A stretch of 64,000 bases of DNA. It comes from Loripinus fragilis. Its lineage: Eukaryota > Mollusca > Bivalvia > Lucinida > Lucinidae. Within the stretch, counting starts at the first letter, position 1, and the number at the start of each line of letters is the position of its first letter. The notes under the pieces are model-generated. The model did no database searches, was not told the DNA's origin, and saw only the letters and a list, made by a program, of their open reading frames with translations. The stretch is taken from contig OZ026527.1 in assembly GCA_964019695.1 (NCBI GenBank), forward strand, positions 72,689,471 through 72,753,470, in the 5' to 3' direction. Of the stretch, positions 36,201 to 48,258 are shown one piece after another. Position numbers and translations under genes: made by a program.

Positions 36201-37626
36201 TGAAAATTTCAAAGCGTTCCGTCGGGAAATTAAAAAGTTATGAGCATTAGAAGATCTTCTCATTAGGCCCCATTAGGCCACAGTAGCCGAACCGGCCTAA
36301 AACTTGCGCGGGTCACTTTCACGGACGGGCTCGAAACTGGTGCCAGAAGTTAGCCCCCGACCAGTGCTTCATTGTGAGGCATTGCGTAAAATTTTCCGTC
36401 CCCCGAGTGCCGAGCAATAGCCCCTGAAAGGGCTTTCGGCACAATTTTCACGCCCTTATTTGAGCCACTTGTAGCCGAAGGAATTTTGCGCAAATGACTG
36501 AGAGGTGCTCCTGGGCACTGCTCATCACTTTGCAATAGGTTCCGGGGCTTTTCGCGAAGGTCGCGTTTTCTCAAACTTTGAGGGCATTAGTGGGTGGGGT
36601 GTGAAAACCTCCGAATGCATGGTTCTCAGCTCCTGCTGTGGGCAGCAAGCCAATTTTTTTTCCAAAATGTTGACCTATAAAAGAGCTTACTCGGGTGTGA
36701 AAATTATCATTGTGCGCGCGCGCCCCGGACCGCAATTATGATATTTCCTGTTTTCCCATAGGGCCCAAGGCAAATGGGGATAGCGGTTGTACGCGCTTTC
36801 TAAGGCTCTGACCGCTTTTAGATTTTGCACGCGGATAGGGCCCACAGAGGCGCAGGTATTGCCATGCGCACCCGCCCGCAACAATGTTTCGATACCGAGT
36901 TATCGGGGTGTGGAAGTCCGCCGCCCCGAAGCTTTACGCGCTTCCGTCTCGCGAACCACCATTTTCATCATGCCCACACGGGCATCAGTTTGTAGTACGG
37001 GAGGCCGTCTACAAATGGTGAAAATTTCAAAGCGTTCCGTCGGGAAATTAAAAAGTTATGAGCATTAGAAGATCTTCCCATTAGGCCCCATTAGGCCACA
37101 GTAGCCGAACCGGCCTAAAACTTGCGCGGTTCACTTTCACGGACGGGCTCGAAACTGGTGCCAGAAGTTAGCCCCCGACCAGTGCTTCATTGTGAGGCAT
37201 TGCGTAAAATTTTCCGTCCCCCGAGTGCCGAGCAATAGCCCCTGAAAGGGCTTTCGGCACAATTTTCACGCCCTTATTTGAGCCACTTGTAGCCGAAGGA
37301 ATTTTGCGCAAATGACTGAGAGGTGCTCCTGGGCACTGCTCATCACTTTGCAATAGGTTCCGGGGCTTTTCGCGAAGGTCGCGTTTTCTCAAACTTTGAG
37401 GGCATTAGTGGGTGGGGTGTGAAAACCTCCGAATGCATGGTTCTCAGCTCCTGCTGTGGGCAGCAAGCCAATTTTTTTTCCAAAATGTTGACCTATAAAA
37501 GAGCTTACTCGGGTGTGAAAATTATCATTGTGCGCGCGCGCCCCGGACCGCAATTATGATATTTCCTGTTTTCCCATAGGGCCCAAGGCAAATGGGGATA
37601 GCGGTTGTACGCGCTTTCTAAGGCTC

Positions 37627-38443
37627 TGACCGCTTTTAGATTTTGCACGCGGATAGGGCCCACAGAGGCGCAGGTATTGCCATGCGCACCCGCCCGCAAC
37701 AATGTTTCGATACCGAGTTATCGGGGTGTGGAAGTCCGCCGCCCCGAAGCTTTACGCGCTTCCGTCTCGCGAACCACCATTTTTATCATGCCCACACGGG
37801 CATCAGTTTGTAGTACGGGAGGCCGTCTACAAATGGTGAAAATTTCAAAGCGTTCCGTCGGGAAATTAAAAAGTTATGAGCATTAGAAGATCTTCCCATT
37901 AGGCCCCATTAGGCCACAGTAGCCGAACCGGCCTAAAACTTGCGCGGGTCACTTTCACGGACGGGCTCGAAACTGGTGCCAGAAGTTAGCCCCCGACCAG
38001 TGCTTCATTGTGAGGCATTGCGTAAAATTTTCCGTCCCCCGAGTGCCGAGCAATAGCCCCTGAAAGGGCTTTCGGCACAATTTTCACGCCCTTATTTGAG
38101 CCACTTGTAGCCGAAGGAATTTTGCGCAAATGACTGAGAGGTGCTCCTGGGCACTGCTCATCACTTTGCAATAGGTTCCGGGGCTTTTCGCGAAGGTCGC
38201 GTTTTCTCAAACTTTGAGGGCATTAGTGGGTGGGGTGTGAAAACCTCCGAATGCATGGTTCTCAGCTCCTGCTGTGGGCAGCAAGCCAATTTTTTTTCCA
38301 AAATGTTGACCTATAAAAGAGCTTACTCGGGTGTGAAAATTATCATTGTGCGCGCCGCCCCGGACCGCAATTATGATATTTCCTGTTTTCCCATAGGGCC
38401 CAAGGCAAATGGGGATAGCGGTTGTACGCGCTTTCTAAGGCTC
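37627..38443. repeat. 817 bp variant unit 47
   Basis: One base is missing from the alternating CG run near 38355, and C to T occurs at 37784, a change shared with units 2 (976) and 59 (47598). The deletion joins two frames into a 101-codon open frame, the longest in the window, which is a by-product and not a gene. Confidence 0.85.
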
Positions 38444-39261
38444 TGACCGCTTTTAGATTTTGCACGCGGATAGGGCCCACAGAGGCGCAGGTATTGCCAT
38501 GCGCACCCGCCCGCAACAATGTTTCGATACCGAGTTATCGGGGTGTGGAAGTCCGCCGCCCCGAAGCTTTACGCGCTTCCGTCTCGCGAACCACCATTTT
38601 CATCATGCCCACACGGGCACCAGTTTGTAGTACGGGAGGCCGTCTACAAATGGTGAAAATTTCAAAGCCTTCCGTCGGGAAATTAAAAAGTTATGAGCAT
38701 TAGAAGATCTTCCCATTAGGCCCCATTAGGCCACAGTAGCCGAACCGGCCTAAAACTTGCGCAGGTCACTTTCACGGACGGGCTCGAAACTGGTGCCAGA
38801 AGTTAGCCCCCGACCAGTGCTTCATTGTGAGGCATTGCGTAAAATTTTCCGTCCCCCGAGTGCCGAGCAATAGCCCCTGAAAGGGCTTTCGGCACAATTT
38901 TCACGCCCTTATTTGAGCCACTTGTAGCCGAAGGAATTTTGCGCAAATGACTGAGAGGTGCTCCTGGGCACTGCTCATCACTTTGCAATAGGTACCGGGG
39001 CTTTTCGCGAAGGTCGCGTTTTCTCAAACTTTGAGGGCATTAGTGGGTGGGGTGTGAAAACCTCCGAATGCATGGTTCTCAGCTCCTGCTGTGGGCAGCA
39101 AGCCAATTTTTTTTCCAAAATGTTGACCTATAAAAGAGCTTACTCGGGTGTGAAAATTATCATTGTGCGCGCGCGCCCCGGACCGCAATTATGATATTTC
39201 CTGTTTTCCCATAGGGCCCAAGGCAAATGGGGATAGCGGTTGTACGCGCTTTCTAAGGCTC
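38444..39261. repeat. divergent unit 48
   Basis: Four substitutions lie in this unit: T to C at 38620, G to C at 38669, G to A at 38763 and T to A at 38994. That is well above the array average of about one, and it directly follows the length-variant unit 47. Confidence 0.8.
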
Positions 39262-40897
39262 TGACCGCTTTTAGATTTTGCACGCGGATAGGGCCCACAG
39301 AGGCGCAGGTATTGCCATGCGCACCCGCCCGCAACAATGTTTCGATACCGAGTTATCGGGGTGTGGAAGTCCGCCGCCCCGAAGCTTTACGCGCTTCCGT
39401 CTCGCGAACCACCATTTTCATCATGCCCACACGGGCATCAGTTTGTAGTACGGGAGGCCGTCTACAAATGGTGAAAATTTCAAAGCGTTCCGTCGGGAAA
39501 TTAAAAAGTTATGAGCATTAGAAGATCTTCCCATTAGGCCCCATTAGGCCACAGTAGCCGAACCGGCCTAAAACTTGCGCGGGTCACTTTCACGGACGGG
39601 CTCGAAACTGGTGCCAGAAGTTAGCCCCCGACCAGTGCTTCATTGTGAGGCATTGCGTAAAATTTTCCGTCCCCCGAGTGCCGAGCAATAGCCCCTGAAA
39701 GGGCTTTCGGCACAATTTTCACGCCCTTATTTGAGCCACTTGTAGCCGAAGGAATTTTGCGCAAATGACTGAGAGGTGCTCCTGGGCACTGCTCATCACT
39801 TTGCAATAGGTTCCGGGGCTTTTCGCGAAGGTCGCGTTTTCTCAAACTTTGAGGGCATTAGTGGGTGGGGTGTGAAAACCTCCGAATGCATGGTTCTCAG
39901 CTCCTGCTGTGGGCAGCAAGCCAATTTTTTTTCCAAAATGTTGACCTATAAAAGAGCTTACTCGGGTGTGAAAATTATCATTGTGCGCGCGCGCCCCGGA
40001 CCGCAATTATGATATTTCCTGTTTTCCCATAGGGCCCAAGGCAAATGGGGATAGCGGTTGTACGCGCTTTCTAAGGCTCTGACCGCTTTTAGATTTTGCA
40101 CGCGGATAGGGCCCACAGAGGCGCAGGTATTGCCATGCGCACCCGCCCGCAACAATGTTTCGATACCGAGTTATCGGGGTGTGGAAGTCCGCCGCCCCGA
40201 AGCTTTACGCGCTTCCGTCTCGCGAACCACCATTTTCATCATGCCCACACGGGCATCAGTTTGTAGTACGGGAGGCCGTCTACAAATGGTGAAAATTTCA
40301 AAGCGTTCCGTCGGGAAATTAAAAAGTTATGAGCATTAGAAGATCTTCCCATTAGGCCCCATTAGGCCACAGTAGCCGAACCGGCCTAAAACTTGCGCGG
40401 GTCACTTTCACGGACGGGCTCGAAACTGGTGCCAGAAGTTAGCCCCCGACCAGTGCTTCATTGTGAGGCATTGCGTAAAATTTTCCGTCCCCCGAGTGCC
40501 GAGCAATAGCCCCTGAAAGGGCTTTCGGCACAATTTTCACGCCCTTATTTGAGCCACTTGTAGCCGAAGGAATTTTGCGCAAATGACTGAGAGGTGCTCC
40601 TGGGCACTGCTCATCACTTTGCAATAGGTTCCGGGGCTTTTCGCGAAGGTCGCGTTTTCTCAAACTTTGAGGGCATTAGTGGGTGGGGTGTGAAAACCTC
40701 CGAATGCATGGTTCTCAGCTCCTGCTGTGGGCAGCAAGCCAATTTTTTTTCCAAAATGTTGACCTATAAAAGAGCTTACTCGGGTGTGAAAATTATCATT
40801 GTGCGCGCGCGCCCCGGACCGCAATTATGATATTTCCTGTTTTCCCATAGGGCCCAAGGCAAATGGGGATAGCGGTTGTACGCGCTTTCTAAGGCTC

Positions 40898-41714
40898 TGA
40901 CCGCTTTTAGATTTTGCACGCGGATAGGGCCCACAGAGGCGCAGGTATTGCCATGCGCACCCGCCCGCAACAATGTTTCGATACCGAGTTATCGGGGTGT
41001 GGAAGTCCGCCGCCCCGAAGCTTTACGCGCTTCCATCTCGCGAACCACCATTTTCATCATGCCCACACGGGCATCAGTTTGTAGTACGGGAGGCCGTCTA
41101 CAAATGGTGAAAATTTCAAAGCGTTCCGTCGGGAAATTAAAAAGTTATGAGCATTAGAAGATCTTCCCATTAGGCCCCATTAGGCCACAGTAGCCGAACC
41201 GGCCTAAAACTTGCGCGGGTCACTTTCACGGACGGGCTCGAAACTGGTGCCAGAAGTTAGCCCCCGACCAGTGCTTCATTGTGAGGCATTGCGTAAAATT
41301 TTCCGTCCCCCGAGTGCCGAGCAATAGCCCCTGAAAGGGCTTTCGGCACAATTTTCACGCCCTTATTTGAGCCACTTGTAGCCGAAGGAATTTTGCGCAA
41401 ATGACTGAGAGGTGCTCCTGGGCACTGCTCATCACTTTGCAATAGGTTCCGGGGCTTTTCGCGAAGGTCGCGTTTTCTCAAACTTTGAGGGCATTAGTGG
41501 GTGGGGTGTGAAAACCTCCGAATGCATGGTTCTCAGCTCCTGCTGTGGGCAGCTAGCCAATTTTTTTCCAAAATGTTGACCTATAAAAGAGCTTACTCGG
41601 GTGTGAAAATTATCATTGTGCGCGCGCGCCCCGGACCGCAATTATGATATTTCCTGTTTTCCCATAGGGCCCAAGGCAAATGGGGATAGCGGTTGTACGC
41701 GCTTTCTAAGGCTC
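40898..41714. repeat. 817 bp variant unit 51
   Basis: The T tract at 41561-41567 has seven T and A to T occurs at 41554 close by. G to A at 41035 is shared with units 25 and 26. Confidence 0.85.
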
Positions 41715-44168
41715 TGACCGCTTTTAGATTTTGCACGTGGATAGGGCCCACAGAGGCGCAGGTATTGCCATGCGCACCCGCCCGCAACAATGTTTCGATA
41801 CCGAGTTATCGGGGTGTGGAAGTCCGCCGCCCCGAAGCTTTACGCGCTTCCGTCTCGCGAACCACCATTTTCATCATGCCCACACGGGCATCAGTTTGTA
41901 GTACGGGAGGCCGTCTACAAATGGTGAAAATTTCAAAGCGTTCCGTCGGGAAATTAAAAAGTTATGAGCATTAGAAGATCTTCCCATTAGGCCCCATTAG
42001 GCCACAGTAGCCGAACCGGCCTAAAACTTGCGCGGGTCACTTTCACGGACGGGCTGGAAACTGGTGCCAGAAGTTAGCCCCCGACCAGTGCTTCATTGTG
42101 AGGCATTGCGTAAAATTTTCCGTCCCCCGAGTGCCGAGCAATAGCCCCTGAAAGGGCTTTCGGCACAATTTTCACGCCCTTATTTGAGCCACTTGTAGCC
42201 GAAGGAATTTTGCGCAAATGACTGAGAGGTGCTCCTGGGCACTGCTCATCACTTTGCAATAGGTTCCGGGGCTTTTCGCGAAGGTCGCGTTTTCTCAAAC
42301 TTTGAGGGCATTAGTGGGTGGGGTGTGAAAACCTCCGAATGCATGGTTCTCAGCTCCTGCTGTGGGCAGCAAGCCAATTTTTTTTCCAAAATGTTGACCT
42401 ATAATAGAGCTTACTCGGGTGTGAAAATTATCATTGTGCGCGCGCGCCCCGGACCGCAATTATGATATTTCCTGTTTTCCCATAGGGCCCAAGGCAAATG
42501 GGGATAGCGGTTGTACGCGCTTTCTAAGGCTCTGACCGCTTTTAGATTTTGCACGCGGATAGGGCCCACAGAGGCGCAGGTATTGCCATGCGCACCCGCC
42601 CGCAACAATGTTTCGATACCGAGTTATCGGGGTGTGGAAGTCCGCCGCCCCGAAGCTTTACGCGCTTCCGTCTCGCGAACCACCATTTTCATCATGCCCA
42701 CACGGGCATCAGTTTGTAGTACGGGAGGCCGTCTACAAATGGTGAAAATTTCAAAGCGTTCCGTCGGGAAATTAAAAAGTTATGAGCATTAGAAGATCTT
42801 CCCATTAGGCCCCATTAGGCCACAGTAGCCGAACCGGCCTAAAACTTGCGCGGGTCACTTTCACGGACGGGCTCGAAACTGGTGCCAGAAGTTAGCCCCC
42901 GACCAGTGCTTCATTGTGAGGCATTGCGTAAAATTTTCCGTCCCCCGAGTGCCGAGCAATAGCCCCTGAAAGGGCTTTCGGCACAATTTTCACGCCCTTA
43001 TTTGAGCCACTTGTAGCCGAAGGAATTTTGCGCAAATGACTGAGAGGTGCTCCTGGGCACTGCTCATCACTTTGCAATAGGTTCCGGGGCTTTTCGCGAA
43101 GGTCGCGTTTTCTCAAACTTTGAGGGCATTAGTGGGTGGGGTGTGAAAACCTCCGAATGCATGGTTCTCAGCTCCTGCTGTGGGCAGCAAGCCAATTTTT
43201 TTTCCAAAATGTTGACCTATAAAAGAGCTTACTCGGGTGTGAAAATTATCATTGTGCGCGCGCGCCCCGGACCGCAATTATGATATTTCCTGTTTTCCCA
43301 TAGGGCCCAAGGCAAATGGGGATAGCGGTTGTACGCGCTTTCTAAGGCTCTGACCGCTTTTAGATTTTGCACGCGGATAGGGCCCACAGAGGCGCAGGTA
43401 TTGCCATGCGCACCCGCCCGCAACAATGTTTCGATACCGAGTTATCGGGGTGTGGAAGTCCGCCGCCTCGAAGCTTTACGCGCTTCCGTCTCGCGAACCA
43501 CCATTTTCATCATGCCCACACGGGCATCAGTTTGTAGTACGGGAGGCCGTCTACAAATGGTGAAAATTTCAAAGCGTTCCGTCGGGAAATTAAAAAGTTA
43601 TGAGCATTAGAAGATCTTCCCATTAGGCCCCATTAGGCCACAGTAGCCGAACCGGCCTAAAACTTGCGCGGGTCACTTTCACGGACGGGCTCGAAACTGG
43701 TGCCAGAAGTTAGCCCCCGACCAGTGCTTCATTGTGAGGCATTGCGTAAAATTTTCCGTCCCCCGAGTGCCGAGCAATAGCCCCTGAAAGGGCTTTCGGC
43801 ACAATTTTCACGCCCTTATTTGAGCCACTTGTAGCCGAAGGAATTTTGCGCAAATGACTGAGAGGTGCTCCTGGGCACTGCTCATCACTTTGCAATAGGT
43901 TCCGGGGCTTTTCGCGAAGGTCGCGTTTTCTCAAACTTTGAGGGCATTAGTGGGTGGGGTGTGAAAACCTCCGAATGCATGGTTCTCAGCTCCTGCTGTG
44001 GGCAGCAAGCCAATTTTTTTTCCAAAATGTTGACCTATAAAAGAGCTTACTCGGGTGTGAAAATTATCATTGTGCGCGCGCGCCCCGGACCGCAATTATG
44101 ATATTTCTTGTTTTCCCATAGGGCCCAAGGCAAATGGGGATAGCGGTTGTACGCGCTTTCTAAGGCTC

Positions 44169-44986
44169 TGACCGCTTTTAGATTTTGCACGCGGATAGGG
44201 CCCACAGAGGCGCAGGTATTGCCATGCGCACCCGCCCGCAACAATGTTTCGATACCGAGTTATCGGGGTGTGGAAGTCCGCCGCCCCGAAGCTTTACGCG
44301 CTTCCGTCTCGCAAACCACCATTTTCATCATGCCCACACGGGCATCAGTTTGTAGTACGGGAGGCCGTCTACAAATGGTGAAAATTTCAAAGCGTTCCGT
44401 CGGGAAATTAAAAAGTTATGAGCATTAGAAGATCTTCCCATTAGGCCCCATTAGGCCACAGTAGCCGAACCGGCCTAAAACTTGCGCGGGTCACTTTCAC
44501 GGACGGGCTGGAAACTGGTGCCAGAAGTTAGCCCCCGACCAGTGCTTCATTGTGAGGCATTGCGTAAAATTTTCCGTCCCCCGAGTGCCGAGCAATAGCC
44601 CCTGAAAGGGCTTTCGGCACAATTTTCACGCCCTTATTTGAGCCACTTGTAGCCGAAGGAATTTTGCGCAAATGACTGAGAGGTGCTCCTGGGCACTGCT
44701 CATCACTTTGCAATAGGTTCCGGGGCTTTTCGCGAAGGTCGCGTTTTCTCAAACTTTGAGGGCATTAGTGGGTGGGGTGTGAAAACCTCCGAATGCATGG
44801 TTCTCAGCTCCTGCTGTGGGCAGCAAGCCAATTTTTTTTCCAAAATGTTGACCTATAAAAGAGCTTACTCGGGTGTGACAATTATCATTGTGCGCGCGCG
44901 CCCCGGACCGCAATTATGATATTTCCTGTTTTCCCATAGGGCCCAAGGCAAATGGGGATAGCGGTTGTACGCGCTTTCTAAGGCTC
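44169..44986. repeat. variant unit 55 sharing the unit 24 haplotype
   Basis: G to A at 44313 and C to G at 44510 match unit 24. A private A to C lies at 44879. Units flanking 55 do not repeat the variants that flank unit 24, so the shared tract is limited to about one unit or less. Confidence 0.8.
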
Positions 44987-47440
44987 TGACCGCTTTTAGA
45001 TTTTGCACGCGGATAGGGCCCACAGAGGCGCAGGTATTGCCATGCGCACCCGCCCGCAACAATGTTTCGATACCGAGTTATCGGGGTGTGGAAGTCCGCC
45101 GCCCCGAAGCTTTACGCGCTTCCGTCTCGCGAACCACCATTTTCATCATGCCCACACGGGCATCAGTTTGTAGTACGGGAGGCCGTCTACAAATGGTGAA
45201 AATTTCAAAGCGTTCCGTCGGGAAATTAAAAAGTTATGAGCATTAGAAGATCTTCCCATTAGGCCCCATTAGGCCACAGTAGCCGAACCGGCCTAAAACT
45301 TGCGCGGGTCACTTTCACGGACGGGCTCGAAACTGGTGCCAGAAGTTAGCCCCCGACCAGTGCTTCATTGTGAGGCATTGCGTAAAATTTTCCGTCCCCC
45401 GAGTGCCGAGCAATAGCCCCTGAAAGGGCTTTCGGCACAATTTTCACGCCCTTATTTGAGCCACTTGTAGCCGAAGGAATTTTGCGCAAATGACTGAGAG
45501 GTGCTCCTGGGCACTGCTCATCACTTTGCAATAGGTTCCGGGGCTTTTCGCGAAGGTCGCGTTTTCTCAAACTTTGAGGGCATTAGTGGGTGGGGTGTGA
45601 AAACCTCCGAATGCATGGTTCTCAGCTCCTGCTGTGGGCAGCAAGCCAATTTTTTTTCCAAAATGTTGACCTATAAAAGAGCTTACTCGGGTGTGAAAAT
45701 TATCATTGTGCGCGCGCGCCCCGGACCGCAATTATGATATTTCCTGTTTTCCCATAGGGCCCAAGGCAAATGGGGATAGCGGTTGTACGCGCTTTCTAAG
45801 GCTCTGACCGCTTTTAGATTTTGCACGCGGATAGGGCCCACAGAGGCGCAGGTATTGCCATGCGCACCCGCCCGCAACAATGTTTCGATACCGAGTTATC
45901 GGGGTGTGGAAGTCCGCCGCCCCGAAGCTTTACGCGCTTCCGTCTCGCGAACCACCATTTTCATCATGCCCACACGGGCATCAGTTTGTAGTACGGGAGG
46001 CCGTCTACAAATGGTGAAAATTTCAAAGCGTTCCGTCGGGAAATTAAAAAGTTATGAGCATTAGAAGATCTTCCCATTAGGCCCCATTAGGCCACAGTAG
46101 CCGAACCGGCCTAAAACTTGCGCGGGTCACTTTCACGGACGGGCTCGAAACTGGTGCCAGAAGTTAGCCCCCGACCAGTGCTTCATTGTGAGGCATTGCG
46201 TAAAATTTTCCGTCCCCCGAGTGCCGAGCAATAGCCCCTGAAAGGGCTTTCGGCACAATTTTCACGCCCTTATTTGAGCCACTTGTAGCCGAAGGAATTT
46301 TGCGCAAATGACTGAGAGGTGCTCCTGGGCACTGCTCATCACTTTGCAATAGGTTCCGGGGCTTTTCGCGAAGGTCGCGTTTTCTCAAACTTTGAGGGCA
46401 TTAGTGGGTGGGGTGTGAAAACCTCCGAATGCATGGTTCTCAGCTCCTGCTGTGGGCAGCAAGCCAATTTTTTTTCCAAAATGTTGACCTATAAAAGAGC
46501 TTACTCGGGTGTGAAAATTATCATTGTGCGCGCACGCCCCGGACCGCAATTATGATATTTCCTGTTTTCCCATAGGGCCCAAGGCAAATGGGGATAGCGG
46601 TTGTACGCGCTTTCTAAGGCTCTGACCGCTTTTAGATTTTGCACGCGGATAGGGCCCACAGAGGCGCAGGTATTGCCATGCGCACCCGCCCGCAACAATG
46701 TTTCGATACCGAGTTATCGGGGTGTGGAAGTCCGCCGCCCCGAAGCTTTACGCGCTTCCGTCTCGCGAACCACCATTTTCATCATGCCCACACGGGCATC
46801 AGTTTGTAGTACGGGAGGCCGTCTACAAATGGTGAAAATTTCAAAGCGTTCCGTCGGGAAATTAAAAAGTTATGAGCATTAGAAGATCTTCCCATTAGGC
46901 CCCATTAGGCCACAGTAGCCGAACCGGCCTAAAACTTGCGCGGGTCACTTTCACGGACGGGCTCGAAACTGGTGCCAGAAGTTAGCCCCCGACCAGTGCT
47001 TCATTGTGAGGCATTGCGTAAAATTTTCCGTCCCCCGAGTGCCGAGCAATAGCCCCTGAAAGGGCTTTCGGCACAATTTTCACGCCCTTATTTGAGCCAC
47101 TTGTAGCCGAAGGAATTTTGCGCAAATGACTGAGAGGTGCTCCTGGGCACTGCTCATCACTTTGCAATAGGTTCCGGGGCTTTTTGCGAAGGTCGCGTTT
47201 TCTCAAACTTTGAGGGCATTAGTGGGTGGGGTGTGAAAACCTCCGAATGCATGGTTCTCAGCTCCTGCTGTGGGCAGCAAGCCAATTTTTTTTCCAAAAT
47301 GTTGACCTATAAAAGAGCTTACTCGGGTGTGAAAATTATCATTGTGCGCGCGCGCCCCGGACCGCAATTATGATATTTCCTGTTTTCCCATAGGGCCCAA
47401 GGCAAATGGGGATAGCGGTTGTACGCGCTTTCTAAGGCTC

Positions 47441-48258
47441 TGACCGCTTTTAGATTTTGCACGCGGATAGGGCCCACAGAGGCGCAGGTATTGCCATGCG
47501 CACCCGCCCGCAACAATGTTTCGATACCGAGTTATCGGGGTGTGGAAGTCCGCCGCCCCGAAGCTTTACGCGCTTCCGTCTCACGAACCACCATTTTTAT
47601 CATGCCCACACGGGCATCAGTTTGTAGTACGGGAGGCCGTCTACAAATGGTGAAAATTTCAAAGAGTTCCGTCAGGAAATTAAAAAGTTATGAGCATTAG
47701 AAGATCTTCCCATTAGGCCCCATTAGGCCACAGTAGCCGAACCGGCCTAAAACTTGCGCGGGTCACTTTCACGGACGGGCTCGAAACTGGTGCCAGAAGT
47801 TAGCCCCCGACCAGTGCTTCATTGTGAGGCATTGCGTAAAATTTTCCGTCCCCCGAGTGCCGAGCAATAGCCCCTGAAAGGGCTTTCGGCACAATTTTCA
47901 CGCCCTTATTTGAGCCACTTGTAGCCGAAGGAATTTTGCGCAAATGACTGAGAGGTGCTCCTGGGCACTGCTCATCACTTTGCGATAGGTTCCGGGGCTT
48001 TTCGCGAAGGTCCCGTTTTCTCAAACTTTGAGGGCATTAGTGGGTGGGGTGTGAAAACCTCCGAATGCATGGTTCTCAGCTCCTGCTGTGGGCAGCAAGC
48101 CAATTTTTTTTCCAAAATGTTGACCTATAAAAGAGCTTACTCGGGTGTGAAAATTATCATTGTGCGCGCGCGCCCCGGACCGCAATTATGATATTTCCTG
48201 TTTTCCCATAGGGCCCAAGGCAAATGGGGATAGCGGTTGTACGCGCTTTCTAAGGCTC
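47441..48258. repeat. most divergent unit 59
   Basis: Six substitutions were found: 47583 G to A, 47598 C to T, 47665 C to A, 47674 G to A, 47984 A to G and 48013 G to C. Length is still 818 bp. This is the least homogenised copy in the window and may be an older unit or one converted from a different array. Confidence 0.8.

Noticed and set aside
38141..38446. 101-codon open frame, longest in the window
   Set aside because: It results from the one-base deletion in the CG run of unit 47 joining two frames. No other unit has it.
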